Of a stretch of DNA of 64,000 nucleotides, positions 25,092 to 36,730 are shown one piece after another (positions within the stretch are counted from its first letter, which is position 1; each line of letters starts with the position of its first letter). The stretch is from Dolomedes plantarius (taxonomy: Eukaryota; Arthropoda; Arachnida; Araneae; Dolomedidae). Below the pieces are notes generated by a model. The model ran no database searches. It saw nothing but the letters and a program-made list of their open reading frames with translations, and was not told the origin of the DNA. The translations under genes and the position numbers were made by a program. The stretch spans positions 69,715,429 to 69,779,428 of the forward strand of contig OU015497.1 in the NCBI GenBank assembly GCA_907164885.2, read 5' to 3'.

Positions 25092-26194
25092 TTAACACTA
25101 GAATTTCGGCGGCGGTCATTTTGACCGCAAATCCAATCTGCAGTAGCATAACTTTTTTTATTTTCTTATGTATAATATTGATAATTTTTGACTTTTCCTA
25201 AAACCTCACGAATATTACGTAGTTGTATTTTTGTTTATTTTAAGTAATTATTTTTGCCAATATTACTGAGTATACCTAGAATTACGGCTAGCGGTCATTT
25301 GACCGCGTATAGAAAATTCAATTTTTTATGTTATTTGCAATGCTTTCTTGGCTATTCCCGGTATGCTAATACATAAACAGATGCACTTCTGGCGAGGGTG
25401 GTCGTGTATTTCTTGGAAGGAGTAATGAGAGAGGTGTAGAGGAGAGGGTAAAAACACTGAACAGTGTAAAAACACTGTTTTATATTTTCACGCGTCATCT
25501 GACTGCGAATTTTCTTTGTGTTATAAATGTTATCTTTCAACGGAAACGGTTCGATTTGGATTATTTCAACGTTCTGATGTGCATATTTTTATTTTAGTGT
25601 TCTGACCAACGTGACTTGCGTATCATGTCGAGTAGAACTGTTGGTAGAAAATACCTATCTCAGGAAGATGCATTCAAAGTTTTAGAAAATATTCTGTATG
25701 ATGATTCTGGTTCTGAAATTGAACTTCATGAAGATGTTCATACCGGAATTGATTTTTCCGACGAAAACTGGGTTGTTCCTGCTGAAGCAAGTGAATCCGA
25801 TTTCTCTGATGCGGAATGTATTGAAGAAACGGAAAATAAATGTCAAAATTTAGGTCAAGGAAATATTTCATTGCCTGCTACTAGTACAGTTTCCAAAGGT
25901 GAAATCGGTGGTAATAGTTCAGATCGAGAATGTGGTCAAGGGCGGCGAAAGAGCTTTCGAGATCAAGGAAGACGTATCCAAAGTGCTGAAAACCAAATAG
26001 ATGAAGAAACAGCAAATGATGTGTCAGTTTGGAAAATAAGAAATATTTCAACAAGTGTCACAGGGAGACGTCCAAAGCAGAGCGTCTTACGAGAAGTAGC
26101 TGTACCAACTTCGTATGCAAAGAGAAAAAGAATTGATGGCAACCCAAATACTGCATGGATATTGTTTATAAATGAAAAAATATTGTTTCATATA

Positions 26195-27422
26195 CACTGA
26201 AGTGCCACTGAATTAGGGATAGCAAAGCCTATGCAAATTGTGTAGCGCTGCGCATCATGTATGCGCAAGTGAGGGTGCTGTGGTAACTGCATATATTGCG
26301 CGTACTGTGGTTGTTCTGAATAAGATGTTGGAATTGCCAGTATGGGTAAACTGCCTGATTTAGACGCCTTCGATCGCGGGCAAATCGTAGGTGCGCGACC
26401 CATGGGACATTCAATTTCCGAAATCGTCAGACAGCTAGGATTTTCAAGGTCGACAGTGTCAAGAGTATAACAAGAATACATGGATGGTGGAAAAAAAACT
26501 AGCGATCGGGCAAACTGCAAAGGACAATTAGCCTTGTCAGTGAGTGGTGAGAGACGGCTCAGGCGTATTGTACGTAGCCAGCGAAGCCAAACATTAGCTC
26601 AAATTACCACCCAGTTCAATGACGGTGCCAGTCGTACAGTCAGTAAACGGACTGTGCAACGCTCGCTTCACCGTATGGGTTTCGGGAGCCGTCGACCTAC
26701 GAGAGTACCATTGCTCTATACTCGCCATCGGGCTGCACGTCTTGCCTGGGCAAAAGAGCACAGAGACTGGAGTGTAGAGGACTGGAAACGAGTAGCATGG
26801 AGTGATGAGTCTCGAGTCCGACTACTTAACGCCGACGGGAGGCTGAGAATATGGCGTCAGGCTCATGAAGCCATGGATCCTGCATGCCTGGCTGGAACTG
26901 TGCAAGGGCATGGTGGCTCAATTATGGTCTAGGGAGTTTTTTTCGTGGCACAGTTTGGGATCTTTGGTGTGTGTACCAACCTCCCTCAATGCAATTCGGT
27001 ACGTAGAGTTGCTGGGTGATCACCTCCATCCGTTTATTCTGTTCTGTAATCCGCACGGTAATGGAGTTTTCCAGCAAGACAACTGTACCTCTCACAAGTC
27101 CCGGTTGACTACTGGCTGGTTGGATGAGCATTCCTCTGACTTCTCTGTCATGAATTGGTCACCTAGAAGCCCAGACTTAAATCCTAAATCCTATTGAGCA
27201 TCTTTGGGATGTTTTGGAACAAGGCGAGAAACGCCATCACACAGCACCAAAGAACCTTACTGAATTTTGGACAGCTGTAGCCAATATTTGGCAAGCCATT
27301 CCCGTGGAACGTTTCCAGAAACTTGTTGAATCTATGTCTCATCATGTGGCAGCCGTTATCAAGGCCAGAGGAGGCCCAACTCGTTACTAGGTAGGTATCC
27401 CTAATTCAGTGGCACTTCAGTG
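26195..27422 (+). mobile_element. Tc1-like transposon nested in piggyBac
   Basis: The ends CACTGAAGTGCCACTGAATT (26195) and its complement (ending 27422) are perfect for at least 27 bp, continuing through AGGGATA, and are flanked by TA (26193-26194, 27423-27424). It splits the piggyBac transposase frame, so it inserted after that element. Its ends differ from those of the Tc1 copy at 7125-8418, so it is a different family. Confidence 0.93.
26342..27390 (+). pseudogene. Tc1-like transposase, broken
   Basis: Reading starts at ATG 26342 with a helix-turn-helix N-terminus (about residues 10-45). An early TAA after STVSRV (about 26468) stops it, and the frame resumes at MDGGKKTSD (26480). The first catalytic Asp is in WSDESR (about 26800-26817), the second in FQQDNCTSHKS (about 27068-27100, another frame), and the third acidic region starts SPDLNP (about 27169). 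A 7-bp tandem duplication (TAAATCC TAAATCC, about 27178-27191) shifts the frame just before the IEHLWD Glu motif. The C-terminus ends RGGPTRY with TAG at 27388-27390. All three catalytic regions are still visible, so the decay is fairly recent. Confidence 0.88.
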
Positions 27423-29113
27423 TACAACAATGTCCTGAAGAAGAGGCGTGAAAGAAATCCCAAAATCCAAATTGGTGTTTGTCACTCGATGAATTAGATG
27501 CTTTCATTTCACTATTGAATACTCGTGAGGCTTAGGCTGCAAAAGGTCTTTCTGCTTTGAGTTTGTGGTCAAATTCCTGGGGACCTATATTATTTGCTGA
27601 GACAATGGCTAGGGACAGATTCCTGGACATTATGAAGTAGTTGCGTTTCGATATGAAGTCAACCAGATCTCAAAGACTGCAAATTGATCCATTTGCCCTA
27701 GTTTCAGATGTTTGGAATTCCTTTACAGAAAACTGCATCATGTGTTTCAAACCAGGTGTAAATATTTCAGTGGATGAACAGTTGTTTCTCATGAAGACTC
27801 TATGCCGATTTTTTTAGTATATGCCTAAAAATCCCGATAAATTCGGCATTAAATTTTGGCTTGCTACTGATGTGCACTAAAAATATTTACTCAATGGATA
27901 TCCGAATTTAGGAAAGGATGAAACAAGGCCAACTGGAGAAACAGAAGGTGAACATGCAGCTTTTCGCTTGCTTGAACCATACTATAGCACTGGAAGGAAC
28001 CTGTCAATGGACAATTTGTTTACTACACTGAAATTAGCGAAAGAAATGAGATTCGTAGGAATAAGCTGTGTTCGCACAATCAATCGTTCAAAGAGAGAAG
28101 TTTCTCATTCTTTTAAAAAAACGAGAGATGAGCTATATTCAAGTAAGATTGCTGAGCATGACAATGTAACGCTTACGTCTTATCAGGGAAAAAAATAAAA
28201 ATGTCCTTCTCCTGCGTACGCTACACAGAACATTGGAAATCACATCTAATGAAAAGAAAAATCCCGAAGTTGTAAATTTTCACTATTCAACCAAATATGG
28301 AATTGATGTTTTGGACCAGATGGCCAGAAAATACCCAGTGAAGTCTTCATCTAGATGTTGGCCAGTTCAAGTTTTTTTTTATTATCCTTCATTTGGTCGC
28401 GATAAATGCATGGATAATTTACAAGGAGACAACTGGCAATAAAACCATCCGCCTCCGACATTTTATTTTGAGTACGTCTGAGGAGCTTCGAAAGATATAC
28501 ATTTCATCAAAAAACCCTAAACCTTCTATTTCTAACCAAAAGAGAATTTATGTTTGTGATACCATTTCTCGTAAACGTAAACATTGCCAAATAAATGCAT
28601 GCAAACGCAACAAAACATTGCATAATTGTGAAAACTGTAAAAAGTATGTTTGTGGAACCTGTACAGGTAAAATTAAGAAATCAGTAATCTGTGTTCACTG
28701 TCAAACCGAGTAATGCAAGTAACAAATTTATTTCACTTTAAATAAATTTATTTCGTAATAAAACTATTGTGATGCAATTTATTAAATGTTAACAAATTTC
28801 AAAAGATCTACACTAATTTTGACTGTCTTAGCTCTTTGTTATGGTGTATTATACTTTGTTTACTTGACTTTATATGCAATTCATTTAAAATCAATGAAAT
28901 TTTATATTTATAAGCTTTAATAATGCTTATTATTATATTTATTTTATATTTATGAGATTTAATAATGCTCAAAATTATATTTTATATTTATAAGCTTTAA
29001 TAATGCTTAATATCAGCAAAACGTGCGCCTTTCCTTTTATTTGGGTCAAGCGGTCAAAATGACAGCTGATCGTAGTTAGAGGTATACGGAAAACGCCGCA
29101 ATGCTAGTGTTAA

Positions 29114-30677
29114 AGTATTCTAGTATTGACAGGGGGTTTTACAGACATGCGGAGCCGGTCCCATCGAAACCGAATGGGACGAAACAGATCGACAGTGATT
29201 GCCGCCATGGAAATGCGAGCCATCCCGTTAAATACATCCTGATACGATTAGGAATTGAGTAAGAAGGTAAGACAGCTGCTTCATCCAACCAAAAAGACAT
29301 ACAAACTTTTGGGTTTAACCTTGTATGACAACGTTCTGCCCGACATATCTCTTAGGCAAAACTTAGTCAGATCCTAATCTTTCACTAGTTGCCACATAAT
29401 TGTCAGTCGAAAAGAATATCCAACAACATTGAGGTAAACCTTAACAATTTTCTTATTTCCATTTAGAGCAAAACAGTTTCAATCTGTTTAGCGTAAGAAA
29501 CTCATTCTTATTTAGAGGTAAAGGGGCAGGATGCTGTCTTACGAGGTAAAATTCAAAGTGTCTAACTCTCTCTAGCGAAATATGTAAGTGTATATATTTA
29601 AATAAAAAATATTACCTTAAAAAATATAGACCTTTAACACTTGTCTAAAAAATGCAAAAAACTAACTTTTTTGCACATGTGCCACTTTGTGTTTTATATT
29701 AATAGTTACAACAATTTGCTTCAAAATCAATGATTCCTATAATACAGAATTTCATATTTATAAAAACTGGTTAACTTTAATAAAAATCGACCCAAAAGCT
29801 TTGTAACACGGACAAACTAATCCCATTATGTGAACAAATACTACTTAGCAATTATTATAGCTGTATAAATGTGTTCAATGAGTATGATGTCATCCATACA
29901 ACATATATGTGGCCTTTATGAACTTAATCAATAGGACATTTCAATTCAAAATCCAAAGGAACTTAAGATGTTCAGAGCCCTCATAATCAAGAAATACTTT
30001 TAAGCAAACAATGCAATTTTATCTTATGCACATCCTTCTTCAAAACAAATTATTTTCAGTTATTTACTTCAGATTCATATCGACTTTATTAACTTGCTGT
30101 TATATTTAACTTTTTATCGCTTCTGAAAGTAAAAATAATTGATAAAAATTATAATTTGATAGAAATACTAATTTCTTGCTGAATAGAGTTTTCCATAATG
30201 CTTTATATTCATTAACTGAACTCTAAGTTATTAAACTGCCATTATTATTAAAATGTATTGCACATAATTTAATAATTTTAAAATGAATCATAATGCATTT
30301 ATATTAGTTATTTAAATATCATATATTTATATGCTAATTTGTTTAATCTTTGCTTTCTGTTATGTAAATTTGGTATTTAAAAGCAGTTTTGGTACCAAAA
30401 TAGTAATTTTCCACCATTATATGTTTTAAACATTTTATTAACGAGGTAATTTTCTCTGTATTAACATTATAAAAAAATCTATTTAAAAAAAGTTTTTTTA
30501 ATTAAAATCGTGTTATAAATGCTAATAAGCACTAATATTTTAAGAAAATATTCCTGTTAATATAATTTATTTTATTGTAAAATACCGTTAAACATTCCTG
30601 TTTTTATAAGAAATCACACTATTATTTAAACGTATTATATAAAACATATTTAATTAAAAGTATGAACATAATTATAT
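29114..30677. other. AT-rich intergenic sequence
   Basis: No gene or repeat could be supported. Composition becomes very A/T-rich towards the Penelope-like insertion. Confidence 0.4.
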
Positions 30678-30689
30678 ATTGTATATGCT

Positions 30690-31183
30690 AATAAATAATC
30701 CAACAGATATAGATAAAAAATTATACTAAAATAGACAAAAACAAACAGAAATCAAGCACTCTGGGCATCCACGCACCAACGGCAAGATTCTGCATAAGAG
30801 CCGGAACTGAACCATAAAACGACAGAGGTAATCGACAGGTCACGTCATCAGGGGGCCGAACCATGTCAATTACCTCAAGGGGAACTTTCTGAATAGGATG
30901 CAGGTAAGCCCAAAAGACATCCCAAGGCCCCGAGTCCCCCAAAGAAGCAATTAGTCAAGAATAAAATGAAAAGACAAACACAACTTACTGTATGGGCTCA
31001 ACGCACCTTACAAGCAAGCACACAAAACTCCTAATGCAATATAATCGGTGCCTACACACCCCAATTCCGTAAGTGACGTTATGGCGAAACAGCAGCCAGT
31101 TCTATGCTAAAGGTTACGTCATTGTAACATTACTATAGCTCCACATCCCCCATTACAACTTAACCAAAAACAGAAATACTATT
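30690..31183 (-). repeat. Naiad terminal region (pLTR), copy A 3' side
   Basis: This segment is nearly identical to 34080-34584 and, inverted, to about 36880-37413. Downstream of the RT stop codon it contains a 73-codon open frame (30721-30942) and a hairpin (30825-30876). One difference from copy B is a missing G (GTGACGTTATGG versus GTGACGGTTATGG). The segment ends at AATAAATAATCC, next to the host repeat. Confidence 0.85.
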
Positions 31184-33769
31184 CTAAACAACTTTAAAAA
31201 TTCCCGAGTCTAAATGCCATTTTTTTAAAACTTTTAAACTACCGAAATTTTTAGGGAAATCGTTTTTTCTTAAGTTTTCCTCGAAAATGCTACATGCCTC
31301 CAAAAACTCCCCAGCATTGTTACATATGTTTTTTATTCTGTAAAGTTGTGTGTAAAAAATATTATAATAAATTTTATAGTTTAAGTTGCTATGGAAATTG
31401 GTAAAAGTAATAACCTCGAAGTTAAAATCTAACCTTTTATCATAAATTCCTATTTTTATTTCCCTATTTTGAATTTTAATTTTTAAATCCAGATAAGTCG
31501 CACAAAGATTAGTTTCGTTAGTCTGGTTTAAAGTAAGTTCCTTTGGGTAGATTTGATTAAGAAACTCCAAATCGTTACAGTTAAAAATTATGAGGTCATC
31601 AAGATACCTAAATCCGGTAATATTATTTGAGTTAAGAAATTTAGTTTCGTAAAAATGTAAAAATAGGTTGGCAAATGCATTAGAGTAGCTATTTCCCATA
31701 GGTATACCCTTTATCTGTTTAAAGAAACATAAGCCGTTAAAGAGATAGTTTTCAAAAATATTAAATTTATATAAATCAATCCAGTCACATTTTAAGATTA
31801 AAGTACTATCTAAATAAGCATCATAGATTTCTGAACATATAATCATTAAATTATCATGAGGAATACTGGTAAACAGGTTTTTAAAGTCAAACGTGTAAAT
31901 GCTATCTATATTCTTACTTTTTAAAAAATGAAGAATATCCTGGTTATTATTTATAATAAAGCTTTTTTCGGTAACCTTAATTTTATTTAGAATAATTTTT
32001 AAATAGCTAAAGAACTTTTTACTGAACAAAGTGTTATAACAATTTGTACTACAAGTAACAAACCTAAATTTAGTAGGTACTTTATGGAATTTTATTGTAG
32101 GAAACAGGTAAGGGTATTTTAAGCTATTAATCTTAAACTTAAATTTTTTGCTGAAAGCTAAAATCCTATTATCTATTTCTTTTTTGGTAAGGTTAATTTT
32201 TTGATAGGTATTATTTGAGTTGTATTCCCTAGAAATTAACTGCTTAAAATAATCTTTACATATAAAACCAAAGTTATTTGCCGCCTTATCAACAACCGTA
32301 ATAATAAACTTATTTTTTAAACCTTTAATTTTACTGTATAGAACTTTGTTTAAAAAGAAACCCCTCTTGTCCTCCATACCAAACTCTTCATAATTCCTTT
32401 TTATATCCTGTAAAATATGTACCTTCCACTCCATAAAACCTTCAATAGGCCAATTGCACTTCCTTGCTAATTTTATAATAAAGTAGTCTAAATCTTTAGT
32501 GATAGAACTTAAAATTTGCTTTAAATTCACCTTATTTCTTACCCTAAATTTTGAGCCCTTACGTAGAACTTCCATCAACCTAACATTATTAATAATATTA
32601 AGATCCCCTGTTACGATATGCCCCAAAGTTGGATTTACAAAGTTTTTAAACTCCTCAATATGACAATTACAATCAGAATCAGAAATTTTGCCTAAGTTAT
32701 GACAATAAAAGTTATAGTTGCAGATTAATTCCCTTAACGTTTTTTGATATTTAAACGCAATAGCGATTTTCCCACAATCCTTGATTGGTAATAATTTAGA
32801 ATTATTATGTACAATAGTAAGTAGTTTTAAATACTCGAAATCGTTATCTAGAAAGTTAATAGTACAGTACTCTACCCCTACATCCCTTCCCCTCTTATCA
32901 TCCAAATTAGTCAGGTTAAGCTTGTATTTAATTAAATCTAAAATTATTAGTTTTGTAAATCTCGAAAAAAATTTAATTGAAGATAAATGATGTTTAATTA
33001 CCCACCTTAAACCAGAATTTTTTTGGTTGAATAAAAAATGTTTAATTATTTTAATATTCTTAAAATCAATAAATAAATTACAAACCCTTTGCAGATCATC
33101 CAGTTTCAATTTTGTTTTTAAACTATTTCTACCTTTCCCTCTTTTACCCCTATAGTTAGAAAGTATATAATTAAACCTATCAATAACCATGAATTTTTTA
33201 TAAACGCAGTTATTATCTAAATCCACCGGTCCTTCCCCGTTAAGCTTACTGTTTAAACCATACGGAAATAGTGTTTTAAGCTTACAAATATATAAATTTT
33301 CAAAATCCAACCTTTTATTTAAATCATTAATCTCATCAATAATATATAATTTAGCCTGCTCGAAGTTATGTACTTGAAAGTGTAAAAGTTCATAATCAAA
33401 AGTAGTGTCGTCTTTAAAATTTTTTATTGCTGACCTATGGCTATTAATCCTTTTATTAAACTCAGTCCCTGTTTGCCCAATATAGCATAAATTACATTCT
33501 TGACACTCTATAATGTAAATTAATCCCTTACACTTACAGAACAAATCATTATTGCATGATCCAACCCCCACTTGACCACTGTTCGCCATAGGGCACGTGA
33601 GACACCTTTTATCTTTGCATTTTGCAAATTTTTTGAGTTTTATATTATATAAACGTAACAGATGTTCAGGTAACTTATTAACCACCACACTCCCCTGTGC
33701 AGTAGGGCTCCTTGTTACAGAACGCGACGAGCCATGTCCCATAAAAAAATCTTTAATACTAGTTTGCAT
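31184..33769 (-). CDS. Naiad-type Penelope-like polyprotein (GIY-YIG + RT)
   Basis: This intact 861-residue frame encodes a retroelement polyprotein that nicks target DNA and copies its RNA there. A Cys-rich patch (C51, C56, C59, C72, C78, C80, C89, C92, C95) overlaps an N-terminal GIY-YIG nuclease: GLIYIIEC at 82-89, CYIGQTG at 95-101, R107, H111 and the catalytic Glu E157 in DFENLYICKL, followed by PYGLN at 169-173. The reverse transcriptase lies in the C-terminal half: motif A TFDFKNLFTSI with D628, motif B GIPMGNSYS near 690, and motif C YLDD with D724/D725, then YLDLKI. Canonical Penelope elements carry GIY-YIG at the C-terminus. The N-terminal position with Cys motifs is the diagnostic of Naiad elements. 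All catalytic residues are present, so it may be active. Confidence 0.9.
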   Translation of the reverse strand: MQTSIKDFFMGHGSSRSVTRSPTAQGSVVVNKLPEHLLRLYNIKLKKFAKCKDKRCLTCPMANSGQVGVGSCNNDLFCKCKGLIYIIECQECNLCYIGQTGTEFNKRINSHRSAIKNFKDDTTFDYELLHFQVHNFEQAKLYIIDEINDLNKRLDFENLYICKLKTLFPYGLNSKLNGEGPVDLDNNCVYKKFMVIDRFNYILSNYRGKRGKGRNSLKTKLKLDDLQRVCNLFIDFKNIKIIKHFLFNQKNSGLRWVIKHHLSSIKFFSRFTKLIILDLIKYKLNLTNLDDKRGRDVGVEYCTINFLDNDFEYLKLLTIVHNNSKLLPIKDCGKIAIAFKYQKTLRELICNYNFYCHNLGKISDSDCNCHIEEFKNFVNPTLGHIVTGDLNIINNVRLMEVLRKGSKFRVRNKVNLKQILSSITKDLDYFIIKLARKCNWPIEGFMEWKVHILQDIKRNYEEFGMEDKRGFFLNKVLYSKIKGLKNKFIITVVDKAANNFGFICKDYFKQLISREYNSNNTYQKINLTKKEIDNRILAFSKKFKFKINSLKYPYLFPTIKFHKVPTKFRFVTCSTNCYNTLFSKKFFSYLKIILNKIKVTEKSFIINNNQDILHFLKSKNIDSIYTFDFKNLFTSIPHDNLMIICSEIYDAYLDSTLILKCDWIDLYKFNIFENYLFNGLCFFKQIKGIPMGNSYSNAFANLFLHFYETKFLNSNNITGFRYLDDLIIFNCNDLEFLNQIYPKELTLNQTNETNLCATYLDLKIKIQNREIKIGIYDKRLDFNFEVITFTNFHSNLNYKIYYNIFYTQLYRIKNICNNAGEFLEACSIFEENLRKNDFPKNFGSLKVLKKWHLDSGIFKVV

Positions 33770-34584
33770 AATTATATAAAAGTTATCTGAAAAGCAAAGA
33801 ATACATTAGAAGAGCCTGCTTACTACATGAGGAACCTCGAGACTAACCATAAACATAAAACTAACTTAAAAATTAAAAATAAAGAACTTCCAATAGAAGA
33901 TTGCGCAAAGCTGCAAACCTTCATACCGAAAAGTACAATTTAAAAAGTAAACCATAGAAATAAACAAAATTAAAATTCAAGCATAGACTGCTAAATCACT
34001 ATAACATAAAACATATCCTGTAAAGAAAACATTTTCAATAGAGGATAGCGCAGAAGCTTCATATCCCCATGATGAAAAAACTAATAAATAATCCAACAGA
34101 TATAGATAAAAAATTATACTAAAATAGACAAAAACAAACAGAAATCAAGCACTCTGGGCATCCACGCACCAACGGCAAGATTCTGCATAAGAGCCGGAAC
34201 TGAACCATAAAACGACAGAGGTAATCGACAGGTCACGTCATCAGGGGGCCGAACCATGTCAATTACCTCAAGGGGAACTTTCTGAATAGGATGCAGGTAA
34301 GCCCAAAAGACATCCCAAGGCCCCGAGTCCCCCAAAGAAGCAATTAGTCAAGAATAAAATGAAAAGACAAACACAACTTACTGTATGGGCTCAACGCACC
34401 TTACAAGCAAGCACACAAAACTCCTAATGCAATATAATCGGTGCCTACACACCCCAATTCCGTAAGTGACGGTTATGGCGAAACAGCAGCCAGTTCTATG
34501 CTAAAGGTTACGTCATTGTAACATTACTATAGCTCCACATCCCCCATTACAACTTAACCAAAAACACAAATACTATTCTAAACA
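33770..34584 (-). repeat. Full Naiad terminal region between tandem copies
   Basis: This is the junction between copy B's ORF end and copy A's ORF start, so it shows the complete terminal/leader region: the post-ORF segment, the 73-codon frame (34114-34335), the hairpin (34218-34269), then the leader to the ATG at 33769. Parts of it (TTTCGGTATGAAGG, GATATGAAGCTTCTGCGC, in sense orientation) are shared with the ORF-less array at 57571-59160. The tandem junction is seamless, as expected if both copies arose in one reverse-transcription event. Confidence 0.85.
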
Positions 34585-34599
34585 ACTTTAAAAATTCCC

Positions 34600-36730
34600 G
34601 AGTCTAAATGCCATTTTTTTAAAACTTTTAAATTACGGAAATTTTTAGGGAAATCGTTTTTTCTTAAGTTTTCCTCGAAAATGCTACATGCCTCCAAAAA
34701 ATCCCCAGCATTGTTACATATGTTTTTTATACTGTAAAGTTGTGAGTAAAAAAATATTATAATAAATTTTATAGTTTAAGTTGCTATGGAAATTTTTAAA
34801 AGTAATAACCTCGAAGTTAAAATCTAACCTTTTATCATAAATTCCTATTTTTATTTCCCTATTTTGAATTTTAATTTTTAAATCCAGATAAGTCGCACAA
34901 AGATTATTTTCGTTAGTCCGGTTTAAAGTAAGTTCCTTTGGGTAGATTTGATTAAGAAACTCCAAATCGTTACAGTTAAAAATTATGAGGTCATCAATAT
35001 ACCTAAATCCGGTAATATTATTTGAGTTAAGAAATTTAGTTTCGTAAAAATGTAAAAATAGGTTGGCAAATGCACTAGAGTAGCTATTTCCCATAGGTAT
35101 ACCCTTTATCTGTTTAATGAAACATAAGCCGTTAAAGAGATAGTTTTCAAAAATATTAAATTTACATAAATCAATCCAGTCACATTTTAAGATTAAAGTA
35201 CTATCTAAATAAGCATCATAGATTTCTGAACATATAATCATTAAATTATCATGAGGAATACTGGTAAACAGATTTTCAAAGTCAAACGTGTAAATGCTAT
35301 CTATATTCTTACTTTTTAAAAAATGTAGAATATCCTGGTTATTATTTATAATAAAGCTTTTTTCGGTAACCTTAATTTTATTTAGAATAATTTTTAAATA
35401 GCTAAAGAACTTTTTACTGAACAAAGTGTTATAAAAATTTGTACTACAAGTAACAAACCTAAATTTAGTAGGTACTTTATGGAATTTTATTGTAGGAAAC
35501 AGGTAAGGGTATTTTAAGCTATTAATCTTAAACTTAAATTTTTTGCTGAAAGCTAAAATCCTATTATCTATTTCTTTTTTGGTAAGGTTAATTTTTTGAT
35601 AGGTATTATTTGAGTTGTATTCCCTAGAAATTAACTGCTTAAAATAATCTTTACATATAAAACCAAAGTTATTTGCCGCCTTATCAACAACCGTAATAAT
35701 AAACTTATTTTTTAAACCTTTAATTTTACTGTATAGAACTTTGTTTAAAAAGAAACCCCTCTTGTCCTCCATACCAAACTCTTCATAATTCCTTTTTATA
35801 TCCTGTAAAATATGTACCTTCCACTCCATAAAACCTTCAATAGGCCAATTGCACTTCCTTGCTAATTTTATAATAAAGTAGTCTAAATCTTTAGTGATAG
35901 AACTTAAAATTTGCTTTAAATTCACCTTATTTCTTACCCTAAATTTTTAGCCCTTACGTAGAACTTCCCTCAACCTAACATTATTAATAATATTAAGATC
36001 CCCTGTTACGATATGCCCCAAAGTTGGATTTACAAAGTTTTTAAACTCCTCAATATGACAATTACAATCAGAATCAGAAATTTTGCCTAAGTTATGACAA
36101 TAAAAGTTATAGTTGCAGATTAATTCCCTTAACGTTTTTTGATATTTAAACGCAATAGCGATTTTCCCACAATCCTTGATTGGTAATAATTTAGAATTAT
36201 TATGTACAATAGTAAGTAGTTTTAAATACTCGAAATCGTTATCTAGAAAGTTAATAGTACAGTACTCTACCCCTACATCCCTTCCCCTCTTATCATCCAA
36301 ATTAGTCAGGTTAAGCTTGTATTTAATTAAATCTAAAATTATTAGTTTTGTAAATCTCGAAAAAAATTTAATTGAAGATAAATGATGTTTAATTACCCAC
36401 CTTAAACCAGAATTTTTTTGGTTGAATAAAAAATGTTTAATTATTTTAATATTCTTAAAATCAATAAATAAATTACAAACCCTTTGCAGATCATCCAGTT
36501 TCAATTTTGTTTTTAAACTATTTCTACCTTTCCCTCTTTTACCCCTATAGTTAGAAAGTATATAATTAAACCTATCAATAACCATGAATTTTTTATAAAC
36601 GCAGTTATTATCTAAATCCACCGGTCCTTCCCCGTTAAGCTTACTGTTTAAACCATACGGAAATAGTGTTTTAAGCTTACAAATATATAAATTTTCAAAA
36701 TCCAACCTTTTATTTAAATCATTAATCGTA
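34600..36730 (-). pseudogene. Second Naiad copy, 5'-truncated and frameshifted
   Basis: This copy matches copy A from the GIY-YIG C-terminal part (DLNKRLDFENLYICKLKTL) to the RT end. The N-terminal Cys patch and the GIY/YIG core are missing because the copy is cut at about 36730, where the inversion starts. Changes near 35945 (AAATTTTTAG versus AAATTTTGAG in copy A) create a stop and frame break between 35947-36753 and 34714-35925, and a further shift lies near 34750, where an extra A is present. RT residues are retained, with FRYIDD in place of FRYLDD and DFENLF in place of DFKNLF. It cannot encode a full protein. Confidence 0.88.

Larger units (their letters stand above)
25625..28713 (+). 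pseudogene. piggyBac-type transposase, broken
   Basis: The first part (25625-26194) is an acidic N-terminus (LSQEDAFKVLENILYDDSGS, residues ~10-29) like that of piggyBac/PGBD4 proteins. After the Tc1 insertion, coding resumes at 27425. Expected catalytic Asp regions are visible: ISVDEQLF (about 27768-27791), LSMDNLFTT (about 28003-28029) and the GIDVLDQM block (about 28302-28325). The C-terminus (about 28590-28713) is the Cys-rich zinc-binding domain (CENCKKYVCGTC ... CVHCQTE). In-frame stops interrupt it at about 27534, 27640, 27817 and 27878, with further shifts after 28190. Without the insertion the protein would be about 620 residues, normal for the family. Confidence 0.88.
25096..29109 (+). 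mobile_element. piggyBac transposon interrupted by a Tc1 element
   Basis: TTAA lies immediately outside both ends (25092-25095 and 29110-29113), the hallmark target duplication of piggyBac. The ends CACTAGAATTTCGGCGGC and the complement of GCCGCAATGCTAGTG form imperfect terminal repeats (CACTAG plus about 10 matching bases). Subterminal palindromes GCGGTCATTTTGACCGC (25113) and GCGGTCATTTGACCGC (25295) are echoed by GCGGTCAAAATGAC near 29049. Without the nested 1228-bp Tc1 copy and its TA duplicate the element would be about 2.78 kb. The transposase is broken, so it is no longer autonomous. Confidence 0.92.

Noticed and set aside
32781..32990. Plus-strand frames inside the Naiad ORF (also 36176-36385 and 33597-33779)
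   Set aside because: Antisense shadows of the RT/GIY-YIG frame, identical only because the two copies are.
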